A stretch of 64,000 bases of DNA from Thuidium tamariscinum (lineage: Eukaryota; Streptophyta; Bryopsida; Hypnales; Thuidiaceae): contig OX344749.2 of the NCBI GenBank assembly GCA_947034885.2, positions 8,447,501-8,511,500 on the forward strand, written 5' to 3'. The notes below the pieces were generated by a model. The model did no database searches and was not told the origin of the DNA. It saw only the letters and a list, made by a program, of their open reading frames with translations. Positions 38,833-51,595 of this stretch are shown piece by piece. Positions within the stretch are counted from its first letter, which is position 1. Each line of letters starts with the position of its first letter. The translations under genes and the position numbers were made by a program.

Positions 38833-39180
38833 ATATGCTCTCGATTGCGCTCCGATACCCAACAATAGACGAAATTTGAAAGGAATGCTACTCAAGCGGC
38901 CCACAGGAACTGGAGAAGGAAGTCAATCTGTCATATGTCAATGCGACCGACAACGTCCTGTCAATCGTCGGAGCGGAGAAACCATCGTGGCGAAGGGAAG
39001 CGGCGTCTTTCTCAAGGAGGACGACGAGTGAGTCCTCCAAAGTCCCCCGATGCGAGAAGAGCAACTACAAAACAACCAAATACTATTGGTACCTAATACG
39101 TATGTACAGATTTGGGTATGTATTTATTACGTCACATACGTAGTAGATTCCGTAAATGCTACCGTACGTGTAGGTCAGTT
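38833..39180. promoter_or_regulatory. 5' flank and probable promoter of the DBC1-family gene
   Basis: Sequence just upstream of the start codon is GC-richer and pyrimidine/purine-mixed up to about 39180, where AT-rich DNA starts. A transcription start could not be placed, and no clear TATA box was chosen. Confidence 0.35.
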
Positions 39181-42100
39181 TCGGAAATAAAAATAAATAA
39201 ATAACTAGAGAAATTTGGAACATGTCCAAAATTTTAAAAATTGTAGAACTATACTTTTTTTAAATCTAAAAATTTTCATTGTTACCAATTTTGAATATCC
39301 AAAAATTATTCTCGAGAAAATTTAGAAAAAATGACATATTTACAAATGAAAATAAAAAATTAATACAAAATTAGGGGTGTTGATAAAGTAGGAAAAATAA
39401 GGTGCGGAAATCCAAAAAAAAGAAAGCAAGTTGCCAAATTGTCAAAATTTTAAAATTAGAATATTTTAGAAGATGTCAAATCTAGCCTTCATGTATCATT
39501 AAAAGAGATTTTGGAGAATAGAAGGTTGTTTCAGGCTACTTCTTTGTGTTGTTTTTGCATTAGTGAGGGAACGGTTGACTATTGTTTAAGCCTCATAAAT
39601 ACTTTAAAGTTGACGTGGCCATCTCCTGACCACATCACATGTAATAGTGGCATAGTTCCTAGCATTTTCTATTGTACAAGAATTCATGATCCTCTATAGA
39701 GCCAAATTTCTTCTAATGGGTATAAAAGTTCATAATTCAACAAGTGAGAGAGTTTCAAAAGTATAAGAATCCAACTTTGTGATTCTTGTTTTGTGTTTTA
39801 TTTTGTTTTGTCCTAGTTGTCACCCAATTCATGTGCAACATGGTGTTTTTATTTCTTTGTTTGATGAATTGGATGTACTAAAAATGAAAGGCCAAATCTC
39901 AACCTTGATGCCTATTTCAAATTTCAAGGACAAAAACCTCAATTTTTGTAATATAATTCTTTCATATAATTTAATAAAATATAATTTTTTCAATATTGAA
40001 TGTTTGGGCAATTAGCCTCAAGGAGAATTGGCTCAACCTCAAAGTATAAAGCAATTATGAAATGACAACGAAGAATTGAAATTTTCTACATTTTATTGAA
40101 TTGGCATAGATTCTTGGCCTCAAGGCCTTTACATATGGGAGAATTGGCACTATTATAATCTCATTTTAACGATTGATTGAAGGCAGCTCTTAACTTCAAA
40201 GAGTTTTGAAATTTTGTGCAATTGGCCTCATGGAGATTTAGCTTGGCTTTTAGGTGTAAAGTGACCCTAATTCTAGATAACTTTAGATGCACTTGATGTA
40301 ATTTATGTGAACCTTTAGATGAAATTCCAATAAAAATTGGACAAAAGTACATAAAAATACAAGACAATCAAATGAAAGGTAAATGAAAATTATAGTATTT
40401 GAGATGTCAACAAAATAATTTGGGCCATACTAAGGTAGAACCACCCATAACCAATCATTTAAGGTATTCTAGACATGATGTAATGTAATGCAAGGCAAAT
40501 CAAATATTTTCAAAGGTGCAATGATAGAAATGATGGGGTCAGATTGCAAAAACTTTGGTAATTTTATTGCATGAATTGAAATTACTATGAATTTTGAAAA
40601 GCAAAAAGTGTGGCAGACCGAGAACCAATTTGTAGACTCTTCTAATTTTGATCACAAAAAAATCCTACTTTTCTACTCACTCCTTTCTATTTTCTTGTAC
40701 ACTACTTTGGAACATGTACCATAAACTTTTAGTCCCAACTTTTAAAAAAAATCTTATTCTAGCCTTGCTTGGAAATATATCCATTGACAGGTTGGTGAAG
40801 GGTGCTAGTTGGTTATGAGGGGTTCTATCTTATATTGAACTTATCTAAAATACTATGGACGATCATATTAATGAGCCTTACACATTTGCATAATTTAGGA
40901 ATTAGTATGAGTTATCATTATTGGTGCAAGGCACAAAATTATAGTAACTCAAGTGGTAAGGTCTTATTACTACAAAGAGAGTAATCATGTCAAAGACAAC
41001 TTAGAAGGTTTGAATGAATAGAGTCTTTCATCTCAAACTTGGTAGTATTACATTAAGGCAAGTGCACTTATAAAGATCATTAATAGTACTTGAAGATTGT
41101 TGCTATTATCAAATGTAAAGTATTTTTTTGGATCTATGTGACAATGAAAGACAATTTAACTAGACATTTTACTTGAAGGGCCTGTTTTCTCTTTTGCAAG
41201 AATTCAAGTCCAAAAGTTTGGCCTTTGAGCTAACATTTTAGTAAATACACTGCCTTTCCAAAGGAAAAAGATATCAACAAATATTGTCTTTTTATTTTCC
41301 TATTTTGTACAAATGACTAAAATGCATTGAATCTTAAAAAAAAATTGATGCACAATTCTAATTCAAACTTCATTTCACAAACTCAAAGATGTTAAGGAAA
41401 AAATAGAAATGAGATTGTAGCTTCTTTTAAGAGTCTATTACCACTAAATTTCCAATTTCCAATATGTGAACCATATATAAGCCACTTAAAAAGTCATTCA
41501 TCATTTGACCCTTTTTTAAAATTTTATTTTTTATTTTGTTCTTATAATTTTGAGTGAAGTTGTTATATTTTTGAAATGACAACAAGGCGTGATTACATGC
41601 AATCTAGTCACATTGAGTTATCTTCTCCTTCTATCAAGGTTTTCGTATCACACTTGCACCTCCAAGTTGCAAAGAGGCACTAAATTTTTCAAAAGTAAAA
41701 TTGATGAAAAAGTGTCTCAAAAATTAAAATTATTGTTGCCTAAACCTCTTTAATTGAAAAACGAATACATAGTTTGCAATATTATAGAATTACTAAATTT
41801 GCTCCTTGAGAAATAATGATGTTTTTGAGTTCAAATCTTTGAACATTCTTTCTAATCAATGTAAGATGAAATTTGATTCACTAATAGAATTTTTAATGAA
41901 TTGCCACAAAGAATGATTTGAAATTATTTAGGAAATGTTTATCCAAATTTGACAATATAGATCATTTTCATTTCTAATGCATAATATAATCTTTGTTGAT
42001 CAATATTTGAAAAAATTTGAATAAGATGTATTTTATAGTACATCTAATCTTTTTTCAACCATCATTGATCATTAGTGTCTCCTTTTTTCTTAAATACACA

Positions 42101-42784
42101 TTTGCATTACAAAAAAAGACAATAAATTGAATTATTTGCTTTGAAATTGCCTTAAGATATTGTTATATAAATTAAATTGACAAAAATTTATATTGTTACT
42201 ATGCAAAAAAAACATTGAGATGATATAATTATCAAATATAATGCATCAATAAAACATTGCACTATCAAATATTGGTAAAGTTTTATAGCTTTTGATCATT
42301 GATTTTTTGAGTTCTTCTCTCACTCTCTACTTCACCTTCATTTTTGGTTTTGTCTCCTTGTTTCAAACTTTGTGGTTAGTTGCTTTTGGCTAATGTTTCA
42401 ACAAAATTTTAGAACTATTGACACAAATGTTTTCATATAAGATGGTTTTGTAGTTTTTGTTGATAAATCTTTGCTCTCATGCATTGTTTACTTTTGTTTC
42501 CCATAATCATGGTAGGACTTTATTACTTGTGGTTCAAGGTATTGGTACAATTTTGTAATTGCCTTGGTGTTTCAACACAATTAAGCAAAGTTTGTAGGTA
42601 GATTGTTGGCACTACCTTTCTTTTAGATTATAATATCCTTTTCCATTTCTTTTCAATGCATAATTTTTATTTTGAATCAACTCAATGTTTTAGTAGAATT
42701 TTGTAGATTTTATATATTTTTCTAGGACCTTTATTTTCTTGTTCATCACTTTGTCTTTATTTTGTATATGCGCACTATGTAGAT
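39181..42784. other. AT-rich intergenic DNA
   Basis: No gene or element with recognisable ends. ORFs are short and A/T-driven. Confidence 0.5.
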
Positions 42785-43504
42785 GGGTGATTGCAAGAAA
42801 CAATTGTCCTATTTTGTGTCATACGTTGCATGCTGATATGTTTTTTGGCCATAATTTTTGTGTTTTATCTTTGATTGACTCAAGATTTGTAGGGAAGGTA
42901 CTAATAAATATCATAAACCTTCCATAATTTTTCATAATTTTCAAAAATATTTTACTATCCAAAAATAGACCCCAATTGGATGTCACTCTTAGTAGTTTAG
43001 GGGGTTTTAGTATTGGAGAATACCTTTTTTTTAATTATTTTAAGATGAAATTTGGGTGAAATGGTCTTCTAATAGACTTCTAGCTCTCCAGGGAAGGATT
43101 TTTAAAAATAATTCATTTTATGTGGTGTGGAGGTTTACAAAGTGAGCTTCCTTCTGCTTGTATTTTGAAACATATAAAATATTATTTTGGTGTTTTCTTT
43201 GGTGAATGACAATATCCATAAAGTTTTTGCAAATGTACACTTTTTTTTTTTTGAAAATATCTATTTTTACTATTTTCCCTAATTAAAACATGAAGATATG
43301 TATTTTTTGGAGGTTTGGCACTTTTCAAGTTCTCCTACTTAGAGAATTTTTCTATCCATTTACTTAGGTCAAAACCTTCATCTTAGAGGTACATACCTTA
43401 TTCAAATTTTTAAATTTAAAAAATAATAATTTTCTAACTTTAAAGTACTCACGAAAAAATCAGCCAAATGCAACAAATAGGACAGGTGTTTCTTGCAATC
43501 ACCC
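42785..43504. mobile_element. Family A element, best-preserved tips, 4-bp duplication AGAT
   Basis: The left tip GGGTGATTGCAAGAAACAAT and right tip (inverted) GGGTGATTGCAAGAAACACC match over about 30 bp. AGAT flanks both sides (42781-42784, 43505-43508). At 720 bp it represents the typical size. The two subterminal regions differ: the left continues TTTTTTGGCCATAATTTTTG, the right (inverted) GATTTTTTCGTGAGTACTTTA. No coding capacity. The superfamily is open, because 4-bp duplications occur in Sola1/2, Ginger and Academ-type elements among others. Confidence 0.88.
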
Positions 43505-43508
43505 AGAT

Positions 43509-44992
43509 GTAATATAGTATATAGATATTAATTTCTTGGGATATTCAAATTTGATTAAGTGTAATAAAATATGCAAGTGTTGGAAGAACTTAATTTTGTA
43601 TAATTTTGAATATATGTAGTGAAATTTTTGCACTCTATCTAGTACCATGTGTTAGAAAATATGTGGTTATAAGCACTTTCTCTCTCTATATATAAATATA
43701 TAATTGTACACAATAATATACTACCATTTCAATTTGAACCTTATATTATTTTAAACTAGCATTTTTGTATTCTAATATATTTTTTTAACCTTGTGCTGAT
43801 TTTAAACTGACGCTTTTGTCATGCATCTTTTTTATTTTTTATTTTCACCAAGCTTGTAGTATTTAAGATAGAAATTTGAAGAAAATAAGTGTTACATTCT
43901 CTCATTTCAAAATTTTAAGGTATTTAACTAGAGTTTATTCTTTATTGTGTTATTTTATATTGTTTGAATATTTTGAGTCAAGAATTTAAAGGTTTGATTA
44001 GAAACTTAGGACTTCAGAGATTTAGGATTATATGCATTTTGAGTTTTAGATTCAAGATTTGAAAATTTGAAAATATAAAAAGAATTTGAATGCATTATAG
44101 AATGGAAGTTCTCTATAGAATTATAATTCTTCAAATGTACAAATTTAAACATAATTACAAAGACAACGACGCTAAGATGTGAGCTTGGAGTGGCAAGCTT
44201 TGAGCGGCGAGCCTGTGAGCTGTGAGCGTCAAGTTGTGAGCCTAGAGCCTCCAATACAACTATTTTTGGATATTTTGGCATAAGAAAAAATGTTGGCTCA
44301 TTTTTTTATAAATTTTTAAAAAAAATTCACTACTTGTACTGGTTTTGTAGACCTATGACCATGGCCCTATAACCTTGGATGGTGTTAAATTTTACATATT
44401 TGTGTATTTGTTTCTTTAAAAACTAAATGCTTACCAATTTTTAATGTTTGAGAAAAGTTTGAGTATTTTTTTATCAAAGTTGTAGAATAAACTAGATTAA
44501 ACGCTTGAATCATAGTGTACTCTAATCATTTTGGATAAATAGTTTAGTGTTTTTAGATTCATATCAACTCAATGCCAAGTTTTGTAAATTCTAATATCCC
44601 TTAGCTATTGAAATTTTAAACATTTTGTAGTAGAGGAGGACTTGTTTTGACAATAAGAGTACTTGAAAGTTAGTGTAAGATGGATGCTAATGATGAAAAA
44701 GGTTTAGGGTTTACTCAAATCTTCAACTACTTTATTTCATATAATTAGTCATTCCAATAAAAAAAATGGATTTTGAATTTTTGAGTGCATTAGTTCACAG
44801 TAATAGAGTGACACATGCTACATGTGGCCAATGAAACATAATTCTTAATTAAATGAATTCTACTTAAACCATTTTAAATGCCATATGCGTAAAATCATTT
44901 CAATTACAAAATAAGAAAAGAATTCATTACAAATGGTAGAGAAGCATTTGGAAATGCCTATATGCCTACTTTTGAAGTGTGATGATTTCTGC
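43509..44992. other. AT-rich intergenic DNA
   Basis: No gene. A short run of GTGAGC-like repeats lies at 44176-44250. The part near 44990 follows the C-terminal end of the Mutator-like gene and might contain its terminal inverted repeat, which I could not define. Confidence 0.45.
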
Positions 44993-46350
44993 TCAGACTA
45001 GAAGTAGCTTCAGCTCATTGAAGCTATAACTAGGTGCATGAATGAACTTGTCTTTGTGGACATCCATCTTGCAAAAATACCTGTGGAGGTAGTATAAGTG
45101 CTTGCAGTTCACATATTGCTGGCGACCTCCAATAGCAAAAATTGTCATATTGACAAAATCTGAGCAAGTGCAGCCAAGGAACAAAACCATTGTCACTCGA
45201 TAAGTATTTTTGTTTGGATCTGTTCCTGTCTCTAGGGTGACTATTGGACTCAACCCCGAAAAGGGGAGTAAGGTCACTCCGAGAATTTGGCTCGTAATAT
45301 TTCGTACACTCTCCCACTTGTTCTAATGTTCAATTGTTGGTGCCTTTGCAATCTTGCGGATGGGTATGTTGTTCCTAATAGTTGGATATTCATCTGGATT
45401 TTGGAGTGTTGGTTGGTCATACAAAACAGTCTTGAAAACATTGGACATGGTAAAGAGTCTACGTAGTAAGAGGGTTGGTTGATCTTCAAGTCGGAAGCCC
45501 ACATGTTGCAACAGCACTGTTTCCTCTTGATTCAAGTTCGTCCCTCTCAAAATTAGCTGAACTTGCGAGACCTCGGGCCAATCAATGACCCACGTTCACT
45601 TTGTCCCTTTGACACATCACTCAATATCGTCCCAGCAAAACCAGAAATCAACGACGACCTCTTTTTTAGTCCTATGGTCTTGCTTCCTTACTCGATAGGT
45701 GGGAGCTCGTAAACCCTTGCTCCCTTTGGCAATTCTGGTAGTACACTTGATGTTCGTCTTTTGTTACTAAGTTTGGCATTTTGCGTTGGATTTGTGGAAG
45801 ATCCTCGCAATGTGCCACTTGGATGTGTCGCAATCACTTTGACATGCAACTGTAACATGTTGAGTGGTGGTATCCTTGGATTGTTGACTTGGTCCCTGCA
45901 AAGAGGGTACTAGAGAAGTAGTGGTGGATCTAGTCATTATCCTTGGTTGTGAGAAGTTGATCTTATCCGGTTTGTGTGAGTCCCTAGTATTGCCAATGGG
46001 TACGTCTAGCTTCCTCTTGGTGCTCCCAGAGATTTCTTCTCCCTCTAAATTTGGCATTTTTGTTCTGACCCCCTCTGTCCCAAGTAGCGTGTTCAATGCC
46101 TCCACAATTTTTTGGGGGTCTTTGCTGCACCTTATAGCTCTCAATCTGAACTCACCCTTAAATGGATTACTACTGGATGCATGACCTCTGAGGTACATGT
46201 GGTAGTTATTCATTTGCATTCAAGCACATATACTATCATCATAAGTGGCATCGAAGAGATTGTTTTCTTTCTTCCCGGACATTTGCAGCCACTTGTTATA
46301 AACTGTTTCGGATAGATTGCATGACAGGGGATCAACCATAATTTCCTCCA
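44993..46350 (-). pseudogene. Mutator-like transposase, C-terminal part with SWIM-like zinc finger
   Basis: Minus-strand frames run from EEIMVDPLSCNLSE (near 46345) through HMYLRGHASSSNPFKGEFRL (46180) to a C-terminal block YRVTMVLFLGCTCSDFVNM ... QQYVNCKHLYYL ... PSYSFNELKLLLV ending at 44993. The spacing C-x-C ... C-x-H is that of a SWIM finger, common at the C-terminus of MULE transposases. The region is broken by in-frame stops (for example just before MQMNNYHMYL) and frame changes near 45300-45560, so it is dead as it stands. The link to the upstream pieces rests on order, strand and common decay. Confidence 0.6.
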
Positions 46351-46842
46351 AATTCAATTTCTACAGATTCATAAATGTAAAGTAAGAAGTTAGTAGTGAT
46401 TGTTGTTTCTACACCCAAGACGGTACTAGGTTTCCGAGTTCTATTGAAGCCAAGGAATGCTATGAGATTGAATGGTTCCAACATACATTTCCATATTCTA
46501 AAAAAGATAACTCAATCACTTTGAAAACAAATAATTTAGAATTTTTAATAACCTCTGTTTAGTGCTGTAGTTTCTTCAAAACATTCGTGGTTTAAAAAAC
46601 CACTCAGTTTTAGTAATGGGCCCACAAAGAGGAGTCACTTTAGATGCTATAGAATCCTTAGTCAGTTCCGACTAAGCCTTCATTAGTGTTTGGAGCAACC
46701 CCTCTATTAGGGTCCCTCTCCGTAAACCACATCTAGAAATTTGGAACAAGGGATAACAAACTACAAGACTATATAATATATTTGTTTCACAATTTCATGC
46801 ATGAATGCATACAATTAAGTGGACCATTGTACCTATGAACAC

Positions 46843-47661
46843 TCATTGAGAAAACAAAAAAGGGTTCCATGGTTTTTTATAATGTAGGAGCTCAACATGT
46901 CCATTAAGCCTCCCCATTGCTTGTATCGAAAATGCTAGAACGCTAGCCAATGGTCCAACTGTCCAAGTGATGAAGTGCATCTTTAGATGCTGCTTTGGAG
47001 GACAAACACCATGAACAAATAGCAAGATACTGTCTCTGCTTCATCCATGTTCTTGGAATCCTTGTATTGTTTGCAAAGCAAAATGTGTTGTTTTTGAAAT
47101 GGCTCCTTAATGTGCTTTTGCATGTGTTTATGAAGCAAACTATTCCAATGCAGCAAGCACATCTTTTCTTGATTCTCCATTTTTTCACTAGCGATACCAT
47201 TGCCATAGACAATGCGGATCCCATTCCAATTGGCCATAGTGTTGTGTCATGAACCCCTTGAAATTCGTGTGTTCCAGTCCATATCGTGCCATGACTGCAT
47301 TCAAGCTCTTCCAAAATTATACTTGGACCTTGGTATCTTTGGATTGTATATTAGACATTGCAATGGTCATGACCTTCTTGTAGTCCGGGTCATACATATG
47401 GCAGACCATAGTGCTCTACTATTGGACCCGCCTGACATGGTCAAACATGAGCCATGCATTCTCCAAGTTTCCACCAGGCTGCATTTGTTTCACGAGGTCT
47501 ACTCCACTTCCGGGTCCCTCCGTAAGTATCTTGAAAATATAAACCTTTTCCTTTTCTTGTCTAGGAAAGACACTATCGTGTATGAATTTGAACTTGGAGT
47601 GCTTCTTCATTGTCATAATGTTATCAATGACTCTGGCCCGATTGTTCGTGCGGAACAAAGA
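46843..47661 (-). pseudogene. Mutator-like transposase, DDE core part
   Basis: From 47661 downwards the minus strand reads SLFRTNNRARVIDNIMTMKK, FIHDSVFPRQEKEKVYIFKI, GSGVDLVKQMQPGG and FDHVRRVQ, then the block MTIAMSNIQSKDT, KSLNAVMARYGLEHTNFKGF and, after a frame change, ANWNGIRIVYGNG-like sequence and KMCLLHWNSLLHKHMQKHIK. The CxxH-type CLLHW stretch and the layout are those of MULE transposases (family assignment from memory of the fold's motifs). There are stops and frameshifts, and the residue in the TIAxxD position is Asn, so it is inactive. It continues in frame from the piece at 52278-52433 once the CACTA element is ignored. Confidence 0.65.
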
Positions 47662-47968
47662 TATCACTACAAGGATTTGGAGGTACAAATGACTATCCTA
47701 AATGAGTGCAAAATAGTCATTCCGAACCTCAATGAGTGGAAAATAATTTTAGACCCTTGAAGTCATTCTAGACAAGTCATTCTTTAAATGAATGCAATTT
47801 TATTATCACCATCCATTTTGGCCTTGGATGAAAAAAAGTGACAAAGTCTACATGGTTGATGACGTGGACAAGTAAGTTTTTGGAAAAAAAATGGGCAACT
47901 GTCCATTTTTAAAGGACTTTTTGTCAATATGGATATCCATATCACCCAATTATGTAGTCATTTTATAG

Positions 47969-48290
47969 TTGTGATACAGTCAAAATATTGTTGACGTAGA
48001 CATCTACATCAGAGTCATATAAAAGTCATTTTAAAGTCATTTTGTAGTTACAATACAATCAAAACATTGTTGACATGGACATCCACGTTAGAGTCATATA
48101 GAAGTCATTTTAAAGTCATTTTAATGTTATTAACTTATTATGTAGTTGTGATACAATCAAAGCACTATTGACGTGGACATCCACTTCAGAGTCAAATAGA
48201 AGTCATTTTAAAATCATTATGTAGTTGTGATACAATCAAAGCACTATTGACGTAAACGTCAGAGTTATGTATAAATCATTTTAAAGTTAT
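47969..48290. repeat. Subterminal tandem repeats of the CACTA element
   Basis: About four imperfect units of roughly 80 bp share TTGTGATACAATCAAAGCA, TGACGTGGACATCCAC and GAAGTCATTTTAAA. CACTA transposases bind subterminal repeats, which makes these candidate binding sites (inference). Confidence 0.7.
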
Positions 48291-49249
48291 AATGTAGTCA
48301 TTTAAAAGTTAGGATGGAGTAAGTCATTTTATAATCACACATGAGTACATTCAAAGTTTCACAATAATATACCATATACAATAAGCCTTATACCATACAC
48401 AATACACCATACACAATATGCCATATAAAATATTTCATACATCATACATTACATTTGGCACATGTGCCATATGGCTTCCAAAGCCTCTTAGTATGAGAGT
48501 AAGAAAGGATGAAATGACATACCTTTTTACTAGAGGTATAGAAGGAGGCATGACAAAGCATGTGGGATATATAAAATGCAGGAATTATGTTACAAGTAAA
48601 ATTTTAAACCTCATTATTTTACACATAGTAGATCAATTTTTTTCAAAAAATGTTGAACTTACAAAAGTTGGGAAATCAATTCTACTTTCATTTCCAAAAA
48701 TTTCGTTTCAGATTTTGAGCCTTAAATCAAAATTTGTAAATATATTTGTACCATGGTCTATTTGGGACCTTGTAGTCATTTAAGAAAAATTTCAGCCCTC
48801 GAAGGAGTTGTGAAGAAAAACAAGGTAACCAAGCCAAAAAAAGTTCTTAAAATTATTTTTTAAAAAGAATGGAAATCTATTTTTTAGGCCAATGAATGGG
48901 GGTGCTTGAAACTATAGGATTGCGGGAGTAGTAAGAATGAAATGATTTTTATAGTATTAAAAAAATGTTTTTAAGAACTTCATATTAAAAAATTAAAAAA
49001 TTATAGAAATTCAGATCTGATGTAGGATCAATGCTACCACATCAACATTATATTTTCAAAATTATAAGTTTTTAAATTTTTTAAATTTAAATTTATTATT
49101 AGTATTTTAGTATTTTTTTAAATTAAATAATTTTTAAATAATTTTTTAATAGATCATTGTTGTTTCAAGGAGATGCAAATAACCTTGAAGGGAACTCTTG
49201 GAAGGAAATTAGCCCCTTTAAGGTCTGAAATTTTTCTTGAAATAGTATT

Positions 49250-49692
49250 GTCCATATTAGCTCAGTGCCCTATTTGTTTTTAGTGCAAAACATTGTACTA
49301 TGGTCAAATGAAGACCTTGTAGTCATTTTAAAGTCATAGAGTAGTAAAGCGTAGTCAAATTTTAGTAATTAAAAAATGACTACCATGATCTACAGTCAAT
49401 TTAGTGTCCAAACCTTTTTTAATGCAAAAAATTACCCCCAGCCTATTTTGGGCTTTGTAGTTATTTAGAGTCACATAGTAGTAAAACACAGTCATTGATT
49501 AGTAATTAAAAAATGACTACCATATACAGTCAACTTGGTGCCTTAACCTTTTTTAGTGCAAAAAATTACACCCTAGCCTATTTTGGACTTTGAAGTTATT
49601 TTAGAGTCACATAGTAGTAAAACACAATCAATGATTAGTAATTAAAAAATAACTACCATCTACGTTAGCTTGGTGCCTTGCCCGTCATTAGT
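49250..49692. repeat. Second tandem-repeat block of the CACTA element, interrupted by the nested element
   Basis: Three to four units of roughly 115-125 bp contain GCAAAAAATTACACCCTAGCC, CATAGTAGTAAAACACA and AATTAAAAAATGACTACCAT. The last unit is cut at AGAAAAAA by the nested element and resumes at 51964 with AGAAAAAATTACACCCTACC. Confidence 0.7.
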
Positions 49693-50283
49693 AGAAAAAA
49701 CCCGGGGAGATCACTCCTTGTAATTTTAAGTATACACTTGAGTTCAGAGGGTATTTAACATGGGGCTATTTACCTTCATTTTAGTAATTAAGAGGATCGT
49801 ATTTTTACATATAAAGATACTTAGGGCATATTTTTAATATCCTATGATTATTTATAAATTTAATCATGTGATTTTTATAATTAGTCTATTTTATATACAA
49901 AACTTACATGTCTAATTTTTTCATACTTATATACAATACACACCATAAAACTAGTGTCTTTCATATATGTTTAAAAAAATATATATGCACTACTTGTATT
50001 GTAGTACAATTTCAAATGACAAATAAAAATATAAAATGCAACATTAATTTTAAATATTTCTAAATTCTATGCCATGTATTTTAGAGAAAAACCTTTATAA
50101 GAAGATGAATAATGTTCCACCCCCCTCAAAAAAAAATTGTCTTGGAACAACCTGATATGGTGAATAGCAAACAACATCATAAAAACATTAAACATAGTTA
50201 TAATGATGAGACTAAGAAAAACACCAATACTAGCAATATAACATGAACAACATGAGAAATTGACACTTTGAAAACAATATAGA

Positions 50284-50842
50284 TTAACCCTTTAGGGCCT
50301 AGCATGCCAATTTTGGTTCTTTTAAATTGAATTTTGGAAATTGGAACACTTTCTTGGCCTTAGTTGCTTTTGAGGTATGAACAAGATGTGAGGGCACGGG
50401 TATTCCGCTTCCAATGAGCCATTGGCCATCGAATTTGGAGCAATGATGATTTGTCTATGGCAATTTGAAGTTGGGGATTTTAGAGTTTCAAAATGCATTG
50501 TGGAACATGTTTTTCTATTGAATTTATTTGTGTATAACTAAAGAGAGCATGCAAACTTCACCATAATGTTCAATACAATGAACTCTATTTTCAATAAAAA
50601 TTTCATGGTAAAGTGAGCTTTTCTGTAATTACTATGATTTTTCAAAGACATAAACTTTAAAAAATCATATAAATTTCATTTTTTTTCCAAAAATAAATTA
50701 AAAATCACATTAGATAGAAAATATGAATTATTATTTGTAGAAAAATAATAATTTAAATTAAATTATAAAATTTTAATAGGAAAATTTGATCCTAGAAGAA
50801 TTCAAGAGGTTGCTTGGGGCTCCTTAGGCCCTAAAGGGTTAA
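50284..50842. mobile_element. TTAA-flanked element (family B) nested in the family C element
   Basis: Left end TTAACCCTTTAGGGCCTA and inverted right end TTAACCCTTTAGGGCCTAAG are near perfect. TTAA is the duplicated target. 559 bp, non-coding. The tip itself contains the palindrome CCCTTTAGGG / CCCTAAAGGG. Confidence 0.85.
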
Positions 50843-51061
50843 TACAAGAATATGACCTCTGTTGTAACATAGAAACCATATATTTTATCTATACATATGC
50901 ATTTGCAATGGTTTTGAGTTTAGAATCAAAAAATAAAAGAGTGTTTATAAAACAATAGTAAAAAAAAGATGATTCTAATCATTTACAAGCACATGTACAA
51001 GTAATTGAGGCAAATCTAGAGTTTATAGTATCAAAGCATGGAAAAGATTCTATGCAATTGT

Positions 51062-51325
51062 TGTAAATCAACAACTTCTATAGATCAATAGTTGTTGTAG
51101 ATGAATAGGTCCTTCAAAAATAGCACTTTCAAGGCTTTAATTCATAGATCAGTAGTTGTTGTAGATAAGTAGCTCCACCAAAAATAGCACCTTCAAGGTT
51201 CCAATCTATAAATCAACAATTGTTATAGATAAGTTCTACCAAAAATAGCACCTCCAAGACTCCAATTCATAGATTAATAGTTGTTGTAGATAAGTAGCTC
51301 CACCAAAAATAGCACCTCTAAGGTT
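51062..51325. repeat. Tandem repeat, about 77-bp unit
   Basis: Three to four imperfect units contain ATAGATCAGTAGTTGTTGTAG, GTAGCTCCACCAAAAATAGCA and CCTTCAAGG. It lies inside the family C element and accounts for most of its complexity here. Confidence 0.75.
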
Positions 51326-51431
51326 CAATCCACACCAAACCTTTGACTACACATGTTGCATGTAATAACACCAATAACCAATAACCCATCTCTTCTCTAA
51401 AATAAATATAGTATAATAAATTTATAACTTA

Positions 51432-51595
51432 CACTAGAAGAAATTTGTGATTGCTTCAACAAAATCCACTTGATGTGTTTGTTGAGGCAAATACAAAAAC
51501 TGCGTTGAAGAACGCAGAAAAACGCAGATTTTGCATTTGCTTCAACAAACACATCAAGTGGATTATATTGGGACAAACGCAGATTTCTTCTAGTA
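51432..51595. mobile_element. CACTA-like foldback MITE, 164 bp
   Basis: Left end CACTAGAAGAAATTTGTG and right end (inverted) ACTAGAAGAAATCTGCG, with TTA on both sides (51429-51431, 51596-51598) if the last base of the right tip has changed from G. Long inner arms also pair (CACTTGATGTGTTTGTTGA with its inverse), so almost the whole element can fold into one hairpin. Confidence 0.75.
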
